The notes: generated by a model not told the origin, from the letters alone. A stretch of DNA of 64,000 nt from Dioscorea cayenensis subsp. rotundata (GCF_009730915.1 NC_052475.1:25481016-25545015), one strand, 5' to 3'. Counted from the first letter of the stretch, positions 24,767 through 36,490 are shown. A program made the numbers and translations.

Positions 24767-25700
24767 CCACTTTTGGGGGTAAGGTAAGGGAAGGGTTTTT
24801 AAAAACCCATGCTTGGTTGGAGGTTTTTGGAGGTAAAATAAGGGAAGGGTTTTTAAAATCCCATGCTTGGTTAGAGGTTTTTGGAGGTAAAATAAGGGAA
24901 GGGTTTTTAAAAACCCATATTTGGGTAGGAGGTTTCAGGGGGAGGTAAGGGTTGAGAGGGTGAATGGAGGTTTCAAAACCTCCACTTTTCTCTCATTTCT
25001 CAGCCTCCAAATGGAGTGTTATGGAGGTCAAGTACCAATATTTTTTTATTAACCAAAATGCCCATACTCATTTACAAAAATTACAAGATATTTGATTAAT
25101 TAATAATATAATACTATTAATGAATATTATTATATTATTCAATTATACAAAATTAATATTGTTATATTAATTAATATCATTATTAATATTATTATATAAT
25201 ATTAATTTTATAATTGTATTAATTAATATTATTATATTATTTAATTATATTAATTAATATTATTATTAATTAATTAATATTATTATATTATTTAATTTAT
25301 ATTATTATATTATTTAATATTAATTAATTAATAATATTTAAATATTAATTAATTAATATTAAATAATATAATAATATAAAATAAATAATATAATAATATT
25401 AATTAATATAGTAATAATTAAGGGTGAGATTTACATAAACAATGAAGTGAATGATGTATAAGTTTCATTTAATTGTAAATAAAGTTACAATTTTTTGTCT
25501 TTTATCTTAAGGGTAATTTAGTAATATTACTATATAACCTTACCTCCAATTACCTTCAAACCAAACACAACAAGATTTCAAAACCTCCATTTATCTTATC
25601 TTATCCCAAGCAATAAAAAGTTTAAAACTTCCTTTTACCTTCCATTACCTTACCTTACTTTACTTTATGAAACCTTCTTATACCTCCATCCAAGCAAGCC
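24767..25700. mobile_element. Non-autonomous DNA transposon (MITE-like) with repeated left end and AT-palindromic core
   Basis: The right end (about 25540-25700) finishes ACCTCCATCCAAGCAAGCCC. Its reverse complement (GGGCTTGCTTGGATGGAGGT) resembles the left-end word CCATGCTTGGTTGGAGG, which occurs at 24808-24824 and again, with changes, about 54 bases later. Both sides carry GGAGGTAA/TTACCTCC and GGTAAGG/CCTTACC words in opposite orientation. The centre (about 25080-25420) is almost only A and T, with many TTAATATTA-type palindromes that can fold back. No transposase is encoded. The exact borders and target duplication are uncertain. Confidence 0.55.
24788..24935 (+). repeat. Tandem repeat, period 53-54 bp, about 2.7 copies
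   Basis: Units begin AGGGAAGGGTTTTT at 24788, 24841 and 24895 and continue through CCCATGCTTGGTT, GGAGGTTTTTGGAGGT. They lie inside the left part of the transposon-like element. The open frame across them is a by-product of the repeat, not a gene. Confidence 0.8.
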
Positions 25701-27208
25701 CTAAGTCTAGAACACCATAAACACATTATTTACATTTTGACTATATTCTATGCACACCAGAAAGTTGTTGAAACTTGAAACAGGGGATCAGAGTTAAAAA
25801 CAATCTGAGTTTCTGAAGTAACAGTAGAGGGGCATAAAGAGAAATGAAGGAATGCATCTTCATTAAAGACTTAATAATGAGTTTATTTATTCAATACTAT
25901 TAAACATTGATATTAGTGTATTTAATGCTATTAGTTTACATATATACATGGGCCTCAAACCTCGACCCTATATTTAAAACTCCTAAATTTAATTATGACT
26001 CCAAAAAAATCATATAAATTTATAATTAAAGTTTTTTTTTTAAGAAATGCCTAGTAGTTATTACTAGCATTCCCATTACCAACCTCAGAATTTTTGTACG
26101 AGAATGATAAATATGTTTTAAAGAACAAACACATGTGGAAGTGTATCAATTATGGTGGTTAGACGACCTCTTAAAGATACATCATAAATGATTTGTAAAC
26201 CCCATCATGTAACACCAAAGAAAAAAGACACATCACCTCTAATAGAAGACTCATCTAAATCAATAAATAATATCTTAGCTCAAAACAATATATATAAATC
26301 AGTACTACTACATGACCCACTAATTACCCAAGTGGTTTTTTCTTTTGTGGTATAACATAAAATAAAATACTCTTACAAACCATACTTTAAATATTCAAGC
26401 AGTCCATAGTTTTTTGTTTTTTGTTTCTAAAAAAAATGATTCAAAAAATATCTCCTCCGTTCTTTTTTTATCTATCATAAACCCATATTCCTTTTTATCC
26501 GTAATTTTTAAACATCAATAAGCATTTATTATTATTATTTTTTTCAAAATTACCCTAACACTTTATTTAATTTTTTTCTGAAATTTAACATGAGAGAAAT
26601 ATAAAGATATAAATTAGAGATAATTTTGAAAAAAAAATCACTATTTTTTTATTAAATTATATGAAAATAACCTGTATATGAGATTCGATTATTTACTACG
26701 ATAAAAAAACTGAGTACTAATTTTTTCACGAATATTAGTTAATAAATCAAAATCAGAGCAAACATCAATTTTCAGAACAAATTTAAACAAAACCAAAACC
26801 AATAATGCTCACACATTCAAACCCAGCCTCAATGAAATCGAATGCCAAGGGTAGAATAACAGCAAAAACCCAAAACGCGACGCCTATGTGGTACAAAAAA
26901 ACTTCTACACATGGAAACTGGAAGGGTCGCGTAACGCCACACGTGACTGGCGCCGCTGACAAGGCTAACAACACGGTTCAATTACTGACCTCACCGCCCA
27001 CCCTCTCTCTCTCTTCTCTCCCGCCATCTCATTCTCATCCAAGTTCTTGACGTCAATACGCGTATTAGCACCTTTGTTTTTCTAGAAACTCATTTATCTT
27101 TCTTGCTTCTTTCTTCTCTAACATAAATAACAATCCCCATCATGTTTTCCATTTCCCACTGCTAAGTTTTGGGTCTGGGGATAGCTACTACATTCAAACG
27201 AAGAAGCC
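25701..27208. other. Spacer and promoter of the tandem-kinase gene
   Basis: AT-rich with no gene up to about 26780. From about 26860 the GC content rises, and the last 300 bases before the ATG carry CT-rich leader-like sequence (27003-27020) and several ACGT-core motifs. No TATA box is obvious. Confidence 0.55.
26940..27063 (+). promoter_or_regulatory. Cluster of bZIP/bHLH and CGCG-box motifs upstream of the tandem kinase
   Basis: CACGTGAC (26940-26947; a G-box that also fits an ABA-response core), TGACGTCA (27048-27055; a perfect palindromic C-box) and ACGCGT (27058-27063; a CGCG box of the type bound by CAMTA factors) lie 146-269 bases before the start codon. The motifs are exact; their use in this gene is inferred. 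Confidence 0.5.
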
Positions 27209-29653
27209 ATGCCTCTAAACCGGCTCTGTTTCATTCTCCCGGCTGATACCGATGAGATCAGTCCTGAACCTGCAGAAGTATCTCCAGCTCCAACCAACAA
27301 ACCAAAGCCTAAACGCACTGCCAAAAGCCTCCTCCATTTGCCCGCCGCTTCTGTCTCTGTTTCCACCGCCGTGATGAACACAACTCACCTGGCTCTCTTT
27401 CTCCATTCCAAGACATCCCCGGCGTCCACCCAAGCTACTACTACTAACAACAACAAGAAGAAGGTCACTGATAGTAATCCCAGGATTTTCAGCTACTCAG
27501 AACTTTATATAGGCTCTAATGGGTTTAGCGATAAAGAAATCCTTGGTAGCGGTGGTTTTGGTCGTGTTTACCGTGCCGTGCTGCCCAGTGATAACACCGT
27601 CGTCGCTGTCAAATGCGTTGCTGGTAACCGTGCTGACCGTTTGGAGAAGACCTTCGCTGCGGAGTTAGCCGCCGTCGCTCAGCTTCGCCACCGGAATCTT
27701 GTCCGGCTTCGTGGTTGGTGCGTTCATGACGAGCAGCTTCTTCTTGTTTACGATTACATGCCTAATCGGAGCTTGGACCGAGTGCTTTTCACTCCGGTTT
27801 GTTCTCCGTCTCCGGCTCCGGTTCTCAGTTGGGAGCGGCGCAAGCGCATCGTCGCCGGGCTTGCGGCTGCGTTGTTCTATCTTCATGAACAGCTTGACAC
27901 TCAGATCATTCACCGTGATGTTAAGACGAGCAACGTGATGCTTGATTCTGGGTATAATGCCAGGCTTGGTGATTTCGGTCTTGCCCGGTGGTTGGAGCAC
28001 GATGAGCTCGGACTCTCGACGAGATCCATCTCGCTTAACAACAACTACCAGTTCAGGATGTCCGAAACCAGTCGAATTGGCGGCACTATCGGTTACTTGC
28101 CGCCGGAGAGCTTTCAGAAACGGGGAATGGCCACGGCCAAGTCCGATGTTTTCAGCTTCGGCGTTGTTGTTCTCGAGGTTGCAACAGGACGGCGTGCGGT
28201 GGACCTCGCGTTCCCCGACGAGCAAATATTCATGCTTGATTGGGTCCGGCGATTGGCCGACGATAACAAGACGTTGAACGCCGCTGACCCGAAGCTGCGC
28301 GACGGGTCTTATACACTCATCGGAATGCGGCGGTTCATTCATCTTGGTCTCCTCTGTTCTCTTCATAATCCCACGTCTCGTCCAACAATGAAGTGGGTTG
28401 TTGACGTTCTCGCCGGAGATTGTTCCGGTGAACTCCCGGCTCTCCCGTCTTTCCAATCGCATCCTCAGTACATCTCTTTATCTTCATCATCGTCGGACAC
28501 AACCACAAGTACCGCAACCATTACTGCCACTCTGTCCAGCTTCGTCACCGCTGCCAACACCACCATGTTCCTCACCGCCGACAACGGCACTGGCAACGGC
28601 AATGGCACCGGCGAGGAGAAGAGTATTCGTGATGTGACGTCATTCCCAAACGTAGACACTCCGAGAGAAATCCCCTTCAAAGAAATCCTCACCATCACAG
28701 ATAACTTCTCAGAGTCTCACATGGTAGCAGAGCTCGACTTCGGCACCGGCTACCACGGCTACCTCCACGGCCGATACCATGTCCTCGTGAAACGTCTCGG
28801 CATGAGGACATGCCCGGCTCTACGCGCGCGGTTCTCAGACGAGTTACACAACCTTGGAAAGCTCCGGCACCGGAATCTCGTCCAGCTCCGTGGATGGTGC
28901 ACAGAACAAGGCGAGATGCTCGTCGTCTATGACTACTCCTCCAACGCAAGCCTCAGCAACCTCCTCTTCCTCCCTAAAAGCTCAGTCCTTTCATGGCAAC
29001 ACCGCCACCACATTGTTAAAAATTTAGCATCAGCCATTCTCTACTTGCATGAAGAATGGGACGAGCAAGTGATACACCGGAACATAACTTCGTCGGCGAT
29101 CTTCTTGGATCCTGACATGAATCCTCGTCTTGGTAGCTTTGCTCTGGCTGAATTCCTATCCAGAAATGAACATGGGCACCATGCTTCCTCTAGTCCAGTT
29201 CGTGGGATATTTGGTTACATGTCACCGGAGTATATAGAGACCGGTGAAGCGACGACAATGGCAGACGTGTATAGTTTTGGGGTAGTAGTGTTGGAAGTGG
29301 TCACCGGAATGATGGCTGTGGATTTCCGGCGGCCGGAAGTGTTGCTTGTGAGGAAAGTGAGGAACTTTGAAGCTAGTAATGGAACAGTGGAAGAGCTTGT
29401 GGATTGGAGATTGGATGGCAAGTGTGATCATGGGGAGTTGATGAGGATGGTGAAGTTGGGAATAGTTTGCACAAGATCTGATCCGGATTCAAGGCCAAGT
29501 ATGAAACAAATTGTGAGTATTTTGGATGGAAAACATGATGATTTACTGACGATGTTTGAGGGGAAGAAGACTGAAGGGAGAGAGGAGTGGGAGAGAAAGA
29601 ATGCTTCTTCATTATCATCGATTAGGAGTATTCAAGCTCTTGGGATTCAGTGA
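27209..29653 (+). CDS. Tandem kinase-pseudokinase protein, receptor-like kinase S.2 (LECRKS2) type
   Basis: An intronless frame of 814 residues with two protein kinase-like domains and no lectin domain, signal peptide or obvious membrane segment. The N-terminus (MPLNRLCFILPADTDE) fits the S.2 family. Domain 1 (about residues 93-395) has an intact Gly-loop LGSGGFGRVY (112-121), VAVK lysine 135, HRD with Asp237, DFG at 255-257 and GTIGYLPPES, so it should be active. Domain 2 (about 490-775) keeps a lysine in VLVK (528), but the Gly-loop is degraded, HRD is HRN (Asn625) and DFG is replaced by GSF (642-644), so it is a predicted pseudokinase. A low-complexity Thr/Ala/Asn-Gly linker joins them. 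The domains share words such as LRHRNLV, LRGWC and VYDY, showing an internal duplication. The coding sequence is GC-rich against its surroundings. The role is unproven; related tandem kinases act in signalling and immunity. Confidence 0.92.
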   Translation: MPLNRLCFILPADTDEISPEPAEVSPAPTNKPKPKRTAKSLLHLPAASVSVSTAVMNTTHLALFLHSKTSPASTQATTTNNNKKKVTDSNPRIFSYSELYIGSNGFSDKEILGSGGFGRVYRAVLPSDNTVVAVKCVAGNRADRLEKTFAAELAAVAQLRHRNLVRLRGWCVHDEQLLLVYDYMPNRSLDRVLFTPVCSPSPAPVLSWERRKRIVAGLAAALFYLHEQLDTQIIHRDVKTSNVMLDSGYNARLGDFGLARWLEHDELGLSTRSISLNNNYQFRMSETSRIGGTIGYLPPESFQKRGMATAKSDVFSFGVVVLEVATGRRAVDLAFPDEQIFMLDWVRRLADDNKTLNAADPKLRDGSYTLIGMRRFIHLGLLCSLHNPTSRPTMKWVVDVLAGDCSGELPALPSFQSHPQYISLSSSSSDTTTSTATITATLSSFVTAANTTMFLTADNGTGNGNGTGEEKSIRDVTSFPNVDTPREIPFKEILTITDNFSESHMVAELDFGTGYHGYLHGRYHVLVKRLGMRTCPALRARFSDELHNLGKLRHRNLVQLRGWCTEQGEMLVVYDYSSNASLSNLLFLPKSSVLSWQHRHHIVKNLASAILYLHEEWDEQVIHRNITSSAIFLDPDMNPRLGSFALAEFLSRNEHGHHASSSPVRGIFGYMSPEYIETGEATTMADVYSFGVVVLEVVTGMMAVDFRRPEVLLVRKVRNFEASNGTVEELVDWRLDGKCDHGELMRMVKLGIVCTRSDPDSRPSMKQIVSILDGKHDDLLTMFEGKKTEGREEWERKNASSLSSIRSIQALGIQ

Positions 29654-31372
29654 AGAGTTTGTTTGTTTTGATGCTTAGTTCTTGTTCAAATTAAGTTTTT
29701 AGAATCTTTTCTGTTCTGTTTGTCTGTCTGTCTGTCTGTCAGTGTAAATCTCATCAGTGTTGGATGTAGAGTATGTGTAGAGTATTTTGCATAGTTTGGT
29801 TTTTTTAATATTAATCTGTTTGATAATATGGTTTTAGTGAGTCACACACTTACATGTCTTAGTTTTGGTTGTGTTGTTTGTGTATCTCTACAATAGCTTA
29901 GTAGTTAAAACATTTTACTTTCACTATGTTACATATTTCTATGTGGGAGATGAAATATCTGCCTGATGTAAGACTAAAACATAAATAGGATCATTGTGTA
30001 TGATGCCTTATCCAGTTATAAAAAAATTGCATATGTAATGAAAATAAACTAAGATAGTCGATTTAAATTTCATTAGAGACATGACTTGCTCCATAAACTA
30101 AATGACTTTATTCCCAATATATTGACTCATGCTGAGTTTTACTAAAGCCTAAAAAAATATTTATAGTGGGGTTTTAGATTTATAATGAATTAAGCTTAAA
30201 TCTCAATTTTTTAATTAAATATGAACACAAAATAATAATAATTATCATAATATTATTTATACTGAATCAATTGAAATAGAAGATTACCCTCTCTCTAAAT
30301 GATTATTGAATTGTATAAACATATCAATCACATCAAACTCTTATGATGATAAAAGATACACACTGGTTGAGGTCAAAAGTTCTTGTGGATCTGAAATTCT
30401 CAGAAAGGAGACCAGTTTCTTATTGTTTCCTCCTGTTAAGCCACAAAGATCTCTACCAGAAGTTCACTATATATGAACACATGTATAGATTGAAATTTTG
30501 TCTTCATATTTGGTGAAAAGAAGGGGACCAAGTTTGACAAAAAAGGGATTGGGACTCCACAACTAATGCAAAGAGAAAATTATTTGAAAGTCTTGTGTCC
30601 CTTTTTTAGGTAGAGAGCAGCTACATTTATTATTATTGTATAATAATAATAATGTTGATGCTGAGACAAAATAATGAACAAGAGATTGATGATGTTTTCA
30701 ATCATACTAATGTGGGTTTTCATTGTCTATTGTCTATTGTCTGTGTTGGCATTGATGAGAAAGTATGCATAAAAGCTTTCATTGACTTTGATAGCACTCT
30801 TTCTGGCTTTTTGTTTTAATGGACACAATTGTCAGATTCACATAAGTCAAGAGTGGATGATCAGCTTAATTAATGATAATAATAAAATAAATAAATAAAA
30901 AGATCACCTAGATTGAGCTTGAAGGCAACATATTTTATACATTGGATTGAGTTTTCTAATTCATCAATGTTGTTTCCTATTATTTTGGAGAATGGTAGGT
31001 AAACCAGATGATTTATTAGTAATTTAGAATTATGAATTTATAACCTATATGAAAGTATGGAGGATTAGTAGGTAACCAGAAGATATATGGTATCTTATTC
31101 TCAGTCCAAGTGTTGTACAGTGTGATTCTTATGCTTGTATCACAAGAGGAAGCCAGTATTGATAAATGATTAGAATATACAGTGACAAAAAAAAAGTAAA
31201 ATAAATTAATATAAAAAAAAAAGTAGATACCATGTCGGTGGATATGAAAGGAGAACTAGTGCATAAACAAAATAAAGTATTGTTAGGTAGGTTTGATTGA
31301 AATGAATACATGTATGTATATATATACATTTCCCTGGTATTATAATAAACAATCCTTGCCAACTAGCAAAAG

Positions 31373-31405
<33 letters not shown>

Positions 31406-34400
31406 CAAAACTCTTTTAAATTATAATGCACATCAGGAGTTTTGAATTTGGTTTGGGGGGAAATCTTCAAATTTATTGAATTAATATCAATTATAATATC
31501 TCAATCAACAACTCCTATAATAAAAAATTACTACTTTAATCCTTTTTCAAGTCAAAAGTTGAGTGTTAAAATGTATGACTTGTCCCCAATAAAATAAATA
31601 AATAAATAAATAAATAAAACCAATCAATAGTTAATATTAGCAACTTGTAATTTAATGATTATAATTTGTCTATATATACCTCCAGAAATGTGGTGACTGG
31701 TGAGGAAAGGTCTTTTTGAGGGTACCCCAGGGAACACATCAAGTAAAGATATGGAACCTATTATTCAGAGAATTCTGAAAAATCCAAACATCTAAAAAGA
31801 GACATAAACATAAGAGGAAGGAATTTGTCAAATTATAAGTTATGGTTTCCAACTAAAAGTAAAAATAATAATTATTTTGTCCAGGGCAGTGTGAACATAA
31901 TAAAATTTTCTAAAGGAGATATTTGCATAATACCAAAACTTGAGAATTGGCAAGGGGATGAATGAACAAAGAGTGGATGTGTAATCATTAATCAAAGGTA
32001 ACAAACTAACTAACCATAACAACTTACAAGCATGGTAGCGCAGACCCAAGGAGAATTATTAGTTCCAGTTTCCCATCAAGTTTACTGAAAGGCATTGCCT
32101 TCTTTGAGGAGATTGCTGCGATTGACTAATAAGTGGAACTATATAGTCTATTTGTCATAACCTAGGAAAACTATAGTGAGGTTTTGATCCTAGTGTCATC
32201 ATTGTAGAGAGTCACTGATCTTCTCCTTGGTTTATACCATATGATAATGGCATTTGCATACTATAACAAGAAAAACAGTGTGTGTAAACTAGAAATCCAT
32301 GTCAACTGAGGCCAAAGGATAAATTTCACACGCTCTACAGATACAAGCTTTATGGAGAAAGAGATGTCTTTGAATGATGTCCTGTTCACATTAACTCAAA
32401 AACATAAGTCTTAATTTATGTACATGATACAAAAAAAAAAATGCAGATTGATATCTTTTCCTTTAAGGATAAAACAATAAAAGTTAGTAAATTATGCCTA
32501 TGTTAACACCTGGGCTGGCCAAGCAACCGAGTTCAATACAGAAGTTGATCCTTCTACCATCCAAACGATTACCCTTTTTTTTTACTACAACTACAAGCGA
32601 ATTAATCTAGCTATCCAGCAAAACACCTAAAACTAATAAAACTACATTTAATCAACCTAGCCTATAAGTTTTAATCCATAATTATTTTCTTATTTTCAGT
32701 AGGCATCTTGCGCCAGCCCACAATTGGGTAAGTGCTCTGAATGAAAAAAAAAAGGTTCCTCAGACCTTAAAATAGGGATTGAATTACTAAATACTGAGAT
32801 AGGATGATAGAGATGGATGAGGCTGGAGAGAGACAGACATCTGTTCTTCTTTCAAATATATCAAAATTAAAAACAATAGAAAAGATTAAACCACAGCGGC
32901 TAAGAAAAAAACAAGAAAATAGCACTCTGACGTTTGAGGAAAGAATAGAGAAGACAAGAGGGTAATTTAGACATGATACATAATAGTTTACTTAAAAATT
33001 TTGTAAATAATAATATCTACTCTATAGGAAAAACGAGAAAGAACAGTGATTTTTATTACAAAGTCAGTGTTTTCCACAGTTTATCAATAATGAGTAAAGA
33101 CTGTTGTTGCATTTAGAACACATGAAAAGGAGTAATGCTATTTATTCAAACTGAACTCCTAAATACAGATGGTTGCTGAGGTCGGTGTTACCAAAGTATA
33201 CTTCGGAAAACTATATAATAGTATTAACTATTAACATGATGTGCTAAAGCTAGGTGTCAATAAAAAATAAAAATAAAAAAGAAAATAAAGAAAGTATACA
33301 AGAGCAAGCTTTAACCCCAACTAACAGAAGCCAAATATTAATCACTGTGGTAAAGTGAAGCAAAGCTTACATCTGGTTACTAAAAAGTAGTCCTATCCTT
33401 GTAAACTTAGAATACAATAAAGGTACTAAACCTTGAATGATAACCGGTGCTCTATATTACACAAAGAGGTGAAACTTAAATCTTAGTGCCATAAATTTGC
33501 ATGTCATCAATCATAATTTCATATATGATCCAGTTGTCAAACGCAACTCATCAAGGAGAAACTAAAACTAATGAAAGCGGAAGTGGTATAACATGCCAAG
33601 AAGAATGGAAAAAGTCTTGACATTCATGGAAATAATTAGATACTAATAAAAATAAATAAATAAATAAAGTACGCTTTTTGGGAAGATCTATGGCCAATGC
33701 ACAAATAGATTTTTTCTTTTTTTTATATATGAAAGAAAAGAAAAGAATAGAAAAAAGGTTAGAGTCCAATTAATTAACTCAAACAATTGGTGCATTTCTA
33801 TAAACATAGTAACCAAATCAAACAGAATACACATACTCAATTATCCAAATCCATACACTGGGATGTTACAGAAAAACAATTCTATTTCCTTTTGGAAAAA
33901 AAATCTATTTTTTGTTGTTTGCATTAATAATATATTGATTACTGCCTACACAACTCCTCCTGACAAGAGTAAGACTTCCTCTACTACCTTGCCAAAAAAA
34001 CAAGTTACTCATCAAAAATATCATTTCCACTTTTTTTACTTAGATCTAATATGTGCATATGCATAATAAAGATACAATCTCCTCCCTTCAAACAATCCTA
34101 ATTAGTTGTTATATCATATACTACCTTCACCTGAGCAAATTCATATACAAATGCTTGATTATTAGAGTCACGATTAAACTTTCATGAGTATACTAACAAT
34201 GTGAGTAAGCTTATAGGCACATGTAATTCTCTTCTTTGGGGACTAGGATTTATATCCATAAACAAGCTAGGCCTAGATCACTATAATTGTAGCTTTAATT
34301 TAAGTCTCTAGATTAACCCAAGATAACAAAAAGTGCATTTCCTCCAAGAGACTGATGATGGACTAAGCTGAAATATTCATAGTTTGATTCATAATGGTGT

Positions 34401-35366
34401 GACTACCTTTAGAGAACTGAAATCTGAAAATGGCACTGCCACCAACCTAATTCTTCAATAATTCAAGATTTGGACAAGATCGTTCATCAATTTTTTGAAT
34501 GGCTCATATTGCCCTCCCCCGCACAAGCAGATTTGCACACATAAATCACCAGATAGATTATCTACAGCAAGCATCAAAATTTAGCAGAAACATAGAATGT
34601 CATAATAACTCCAAAATTAGATAAACATATTGTGAGGCAGCCCCCAGTCAGGAATGCTAGGACACAAAGCAAACATTAACAGTCAGCTCACTACAGCCAG
34701 AACATTAAAACAGCTCTTAAAGAAATTATATATCTACATTTATATACATATTGTGTCAGTCATCTAATGTAAATATGTCCTGCTAAATTGGACAACCAAG
34801 TGAACCAATATTACAAGTCAAAATGATTCTCATTTCCAAAACATCAAATAGAAATATCATTCTACATCATTGTCAGAAACAACTGAGAAAAATAACAAAC
34901 ACCATGATGTTTCAAACGAAAATCCATGAAAACATAATTAGAAACAAGAAAAAACTCTATAAATAAATTAGAGGGAACACAAAACTTAACTAAAGAACTT
35001 TAATCTTATAATAAATAATTCAAGAGTGACAGACATTGATATAGGTGATAGCTAAAACCATGATCACAATGTGATCAGCTTATTCGACAATTAGACTGAA
35101 GAAAAAGCAACAAAACATCTCCTATTTATGACAGCCAAAACAAAGGAAGTGGAGGCACCACATCTAAAAGACATAATGGAATCAATCCACCACTTCATAA
35201 TGCAGAACAAGAGAATAAGATTTAATAACTTAAGCATAATAACAGTCAAAAGGTATGAGCTGCTAACCATAGAGCAAAATTAACCATCAAGCAAGTGATA
35301 AAATTTCTATAAGGCTTGATTGAAGAGGAGGAATGAGGGGCGACGCACCGATGATCCACGCCAGGG
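29654..35366. other. Gene-poor spacer
   Basis: Contains the 3' UTR of the tandem kinase with a GTCT tetranucleotide run (about 29720-29740). AT-rich sequence follows with TA runs (31376-31402) and AAAT runs (31590-31618, 33652-33668). A SINE-like head, TAGCTTAGTAGTT, is at 29894-29906. The final part (about 35200-35366) is the 3' UTR of PDX1, which is transcribed leftwards. No protein-coding gene, tRNA or clear microRNA hairpin was recognised in about 5.5 kb. Confidence 0.5.
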
Positions 35367-36299
35367 CTATTCAGATCGATTCGCGAACCTCTCGACCTTG
35401 GCATCGTTGAGGTTGATACCAACCATGGCCTCACCCAGCCCGCAGCTCACATCAGCAAGGATCTCCGGATCGCTGTAGTGGGTCACGGCTTGGACGATGG
35501 CGCGAGCGCGGCGAGCCGGGTCGCCGCTCTTGAAGATGCCGGAGCCGACGAAGACGCCATCGCATCCAAGCTGCATCATGAGGGCAGCGTCGGCGGGGGT
35601 GGCGACGCCACCGGCAGCGAACTGGACGACGGGAAGCCTACCCAGCTGCTTGGTCTGCATGACGAGATCGTAGGGAGCGGCGATCTTCTTGGCAAAAGAG
35701 AAGACCTCGTCGTCATCCATGTTACGAAGGACGCGGATATCGCCCATAACAGAGCGGACGTGGCGGACGGCCTCGATGACGTTGCCGGTGCCGGCCTCGC
35801 CCTTGGTGCGGATCATGGCGGCGCCCTCACGGATACGGCGAAGAGCCTCGCCGAGGTTGCGGCAGCCGCAGACGAAAGGAATCCGGAAGTTGTGCTTGTT
35901 GATGTGGTTCTCTTCATCGGCGGGAGTGAGGACCTCGGACTCGTCAACGTAGTCGATGCCTATGGCCTCAAGGATCTGCGCCTCAACAAAGTGGCCGATG
36001 CGGGCCTTGGCCATGACGGGGATGGTGACGGCGCGCTTGATTTCCTTGATAAGACCAGGGTCGGACATGCGAGCGACGCCACCCTGCGCGCGGATGTCGG
36101 CGGGGACGCGCTCTAAGGCCATGACAGCACAAGCGCCGGCCTCCTCAGCGATGCGGGCTTGCTCGGGAGTGACGACGTCCATGATGACACCGCCACGGAG
36201 CATCTGGGCGAGACCGACCTTGACGGAGAAGGTAGACTTCTTGGACTCCGCCAGGGCAGCGCCGTTGCCGTAGACGGTGACCACGCCGCTACCTGCCAT
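35367..36299 (-). CDS. PDX1: Pyridoxal 5'-phosphate synthase subunit PDX1
   Basis: An intronless frame of 310 residues, matching the usual plant PDX1 length of about 309. PDX1 is the synthase half of the cytosolic PDX1-PDX2 complex. It builds pyridoxal 5'-phosphate (vitamin B6) from ribose 5-phosphate, glyceraldehyde 3-phosphate and ammonia supplied by PDX2. Hallmarks are [20 protein letters not shown] (36-55), [12 protein letters not shown], the catalytic lysine K98 in [10 protein letters not shown], the second lysine K166 in [24 protein letters not shown] and [12 protein letters not shown], and the family C-terminus ERFANRSE. The upstream in-frame extension to 36566 is not used: MAGSG at 36299 matches the family start, and the extension runs through a repeat and the TATA region. 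The GC content is high. B6 enzymes of this type protect against oxidative stress. Confidence 0.97.
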   Translation of the reverse strand: MAGSGVVTVYGNGAALAESKKSTFSVKVGLAQMLRGGVIMDVVTPEQARIAEEAGACAVMALERVPADIRAQGGVARMSDPGLIKEIKRAVTIPVMAKARIGHFVEAQILEAIGIDYVDESEVLTPADEENHINKHNFRIPFVCGCRNLGEALRRIREGAAMIRTKGEAGTGNVIEAVRHVRSVMGDIRVLRNMDDDEVFSFAKKIAAPYDLVMQTKQLGRLPVVQFAAGGVATPADAALMMQLGCDGVFVGSGIFKSGDPARRARAIVQAVTHYSDPEILADVSCGLGEAMVGINLNDAKVERFANRSE

Positions 36300-36327
36300 T
36301 ATCGTCAATCGGAGGCGGTAGGGAGTG

Positions 36328-36362
36328 GGAGGAATAGGAATAGGAATAGGAATAGGGATTGG
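36328..36362 (-). repeat. GGAATA-type hexanucleotide repeat in the PDX1 leader
   Basis: GGAATA is repeated four to five times on the plus strand (about 36330-36360), between the PDX1 start codon and its probable TATA box. It is therefore in the 5' UTR and may vary in length between alleles. Confidence 0.8.
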
Positions 36363-36413
36363 GATGCGGACGAGGAGAAGGGCGGTGAAGGAGGATGAGG
36401 AGGGGGTATAACC

Positions 36414-36490
36414 GTATAAATAAGAAGAGCTTGGATATGGTCCTAAATTTGGGTACGTGTGAAATGAGGCGGTGGATATGATTGCACGTG
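36414..36490 (-). promoter_or_regulatory. PDX1 core promoter: TATA-like box, ACGTG motif and G-box
   Basis: A TATTTATA on the minus strand (36415-36422; TATAAATA on the plus strand) lies about 115 bases upstream of the PDX1 ATG. Further upstream are TACGTG (36454-36459) and a perfect G-box CACGTG (36485-36490). Such ACGT-core elements are common in stress- and light-responsive plant promoters. The link to regulation is inferred. Confidence 0.5.

Noticed and set aside
24592-24948. Open frame with an 18-residue repeated peptide
   Set aside because: The repeated peptide simply translates the 53-54 bp tandem repeat of a transposon-like element.
27665-28462. Minus-strand open frame of 265 residues
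   Set aside because: Antisense shadow of kinase domain 1 with basic low-complexity composition.
35478-36116. Long plus-strand open frame of 212 residues
   Set aside because: It lies wholly antisense to PDX1 and is a shadow of its GC-rich codons; no domain is visible.
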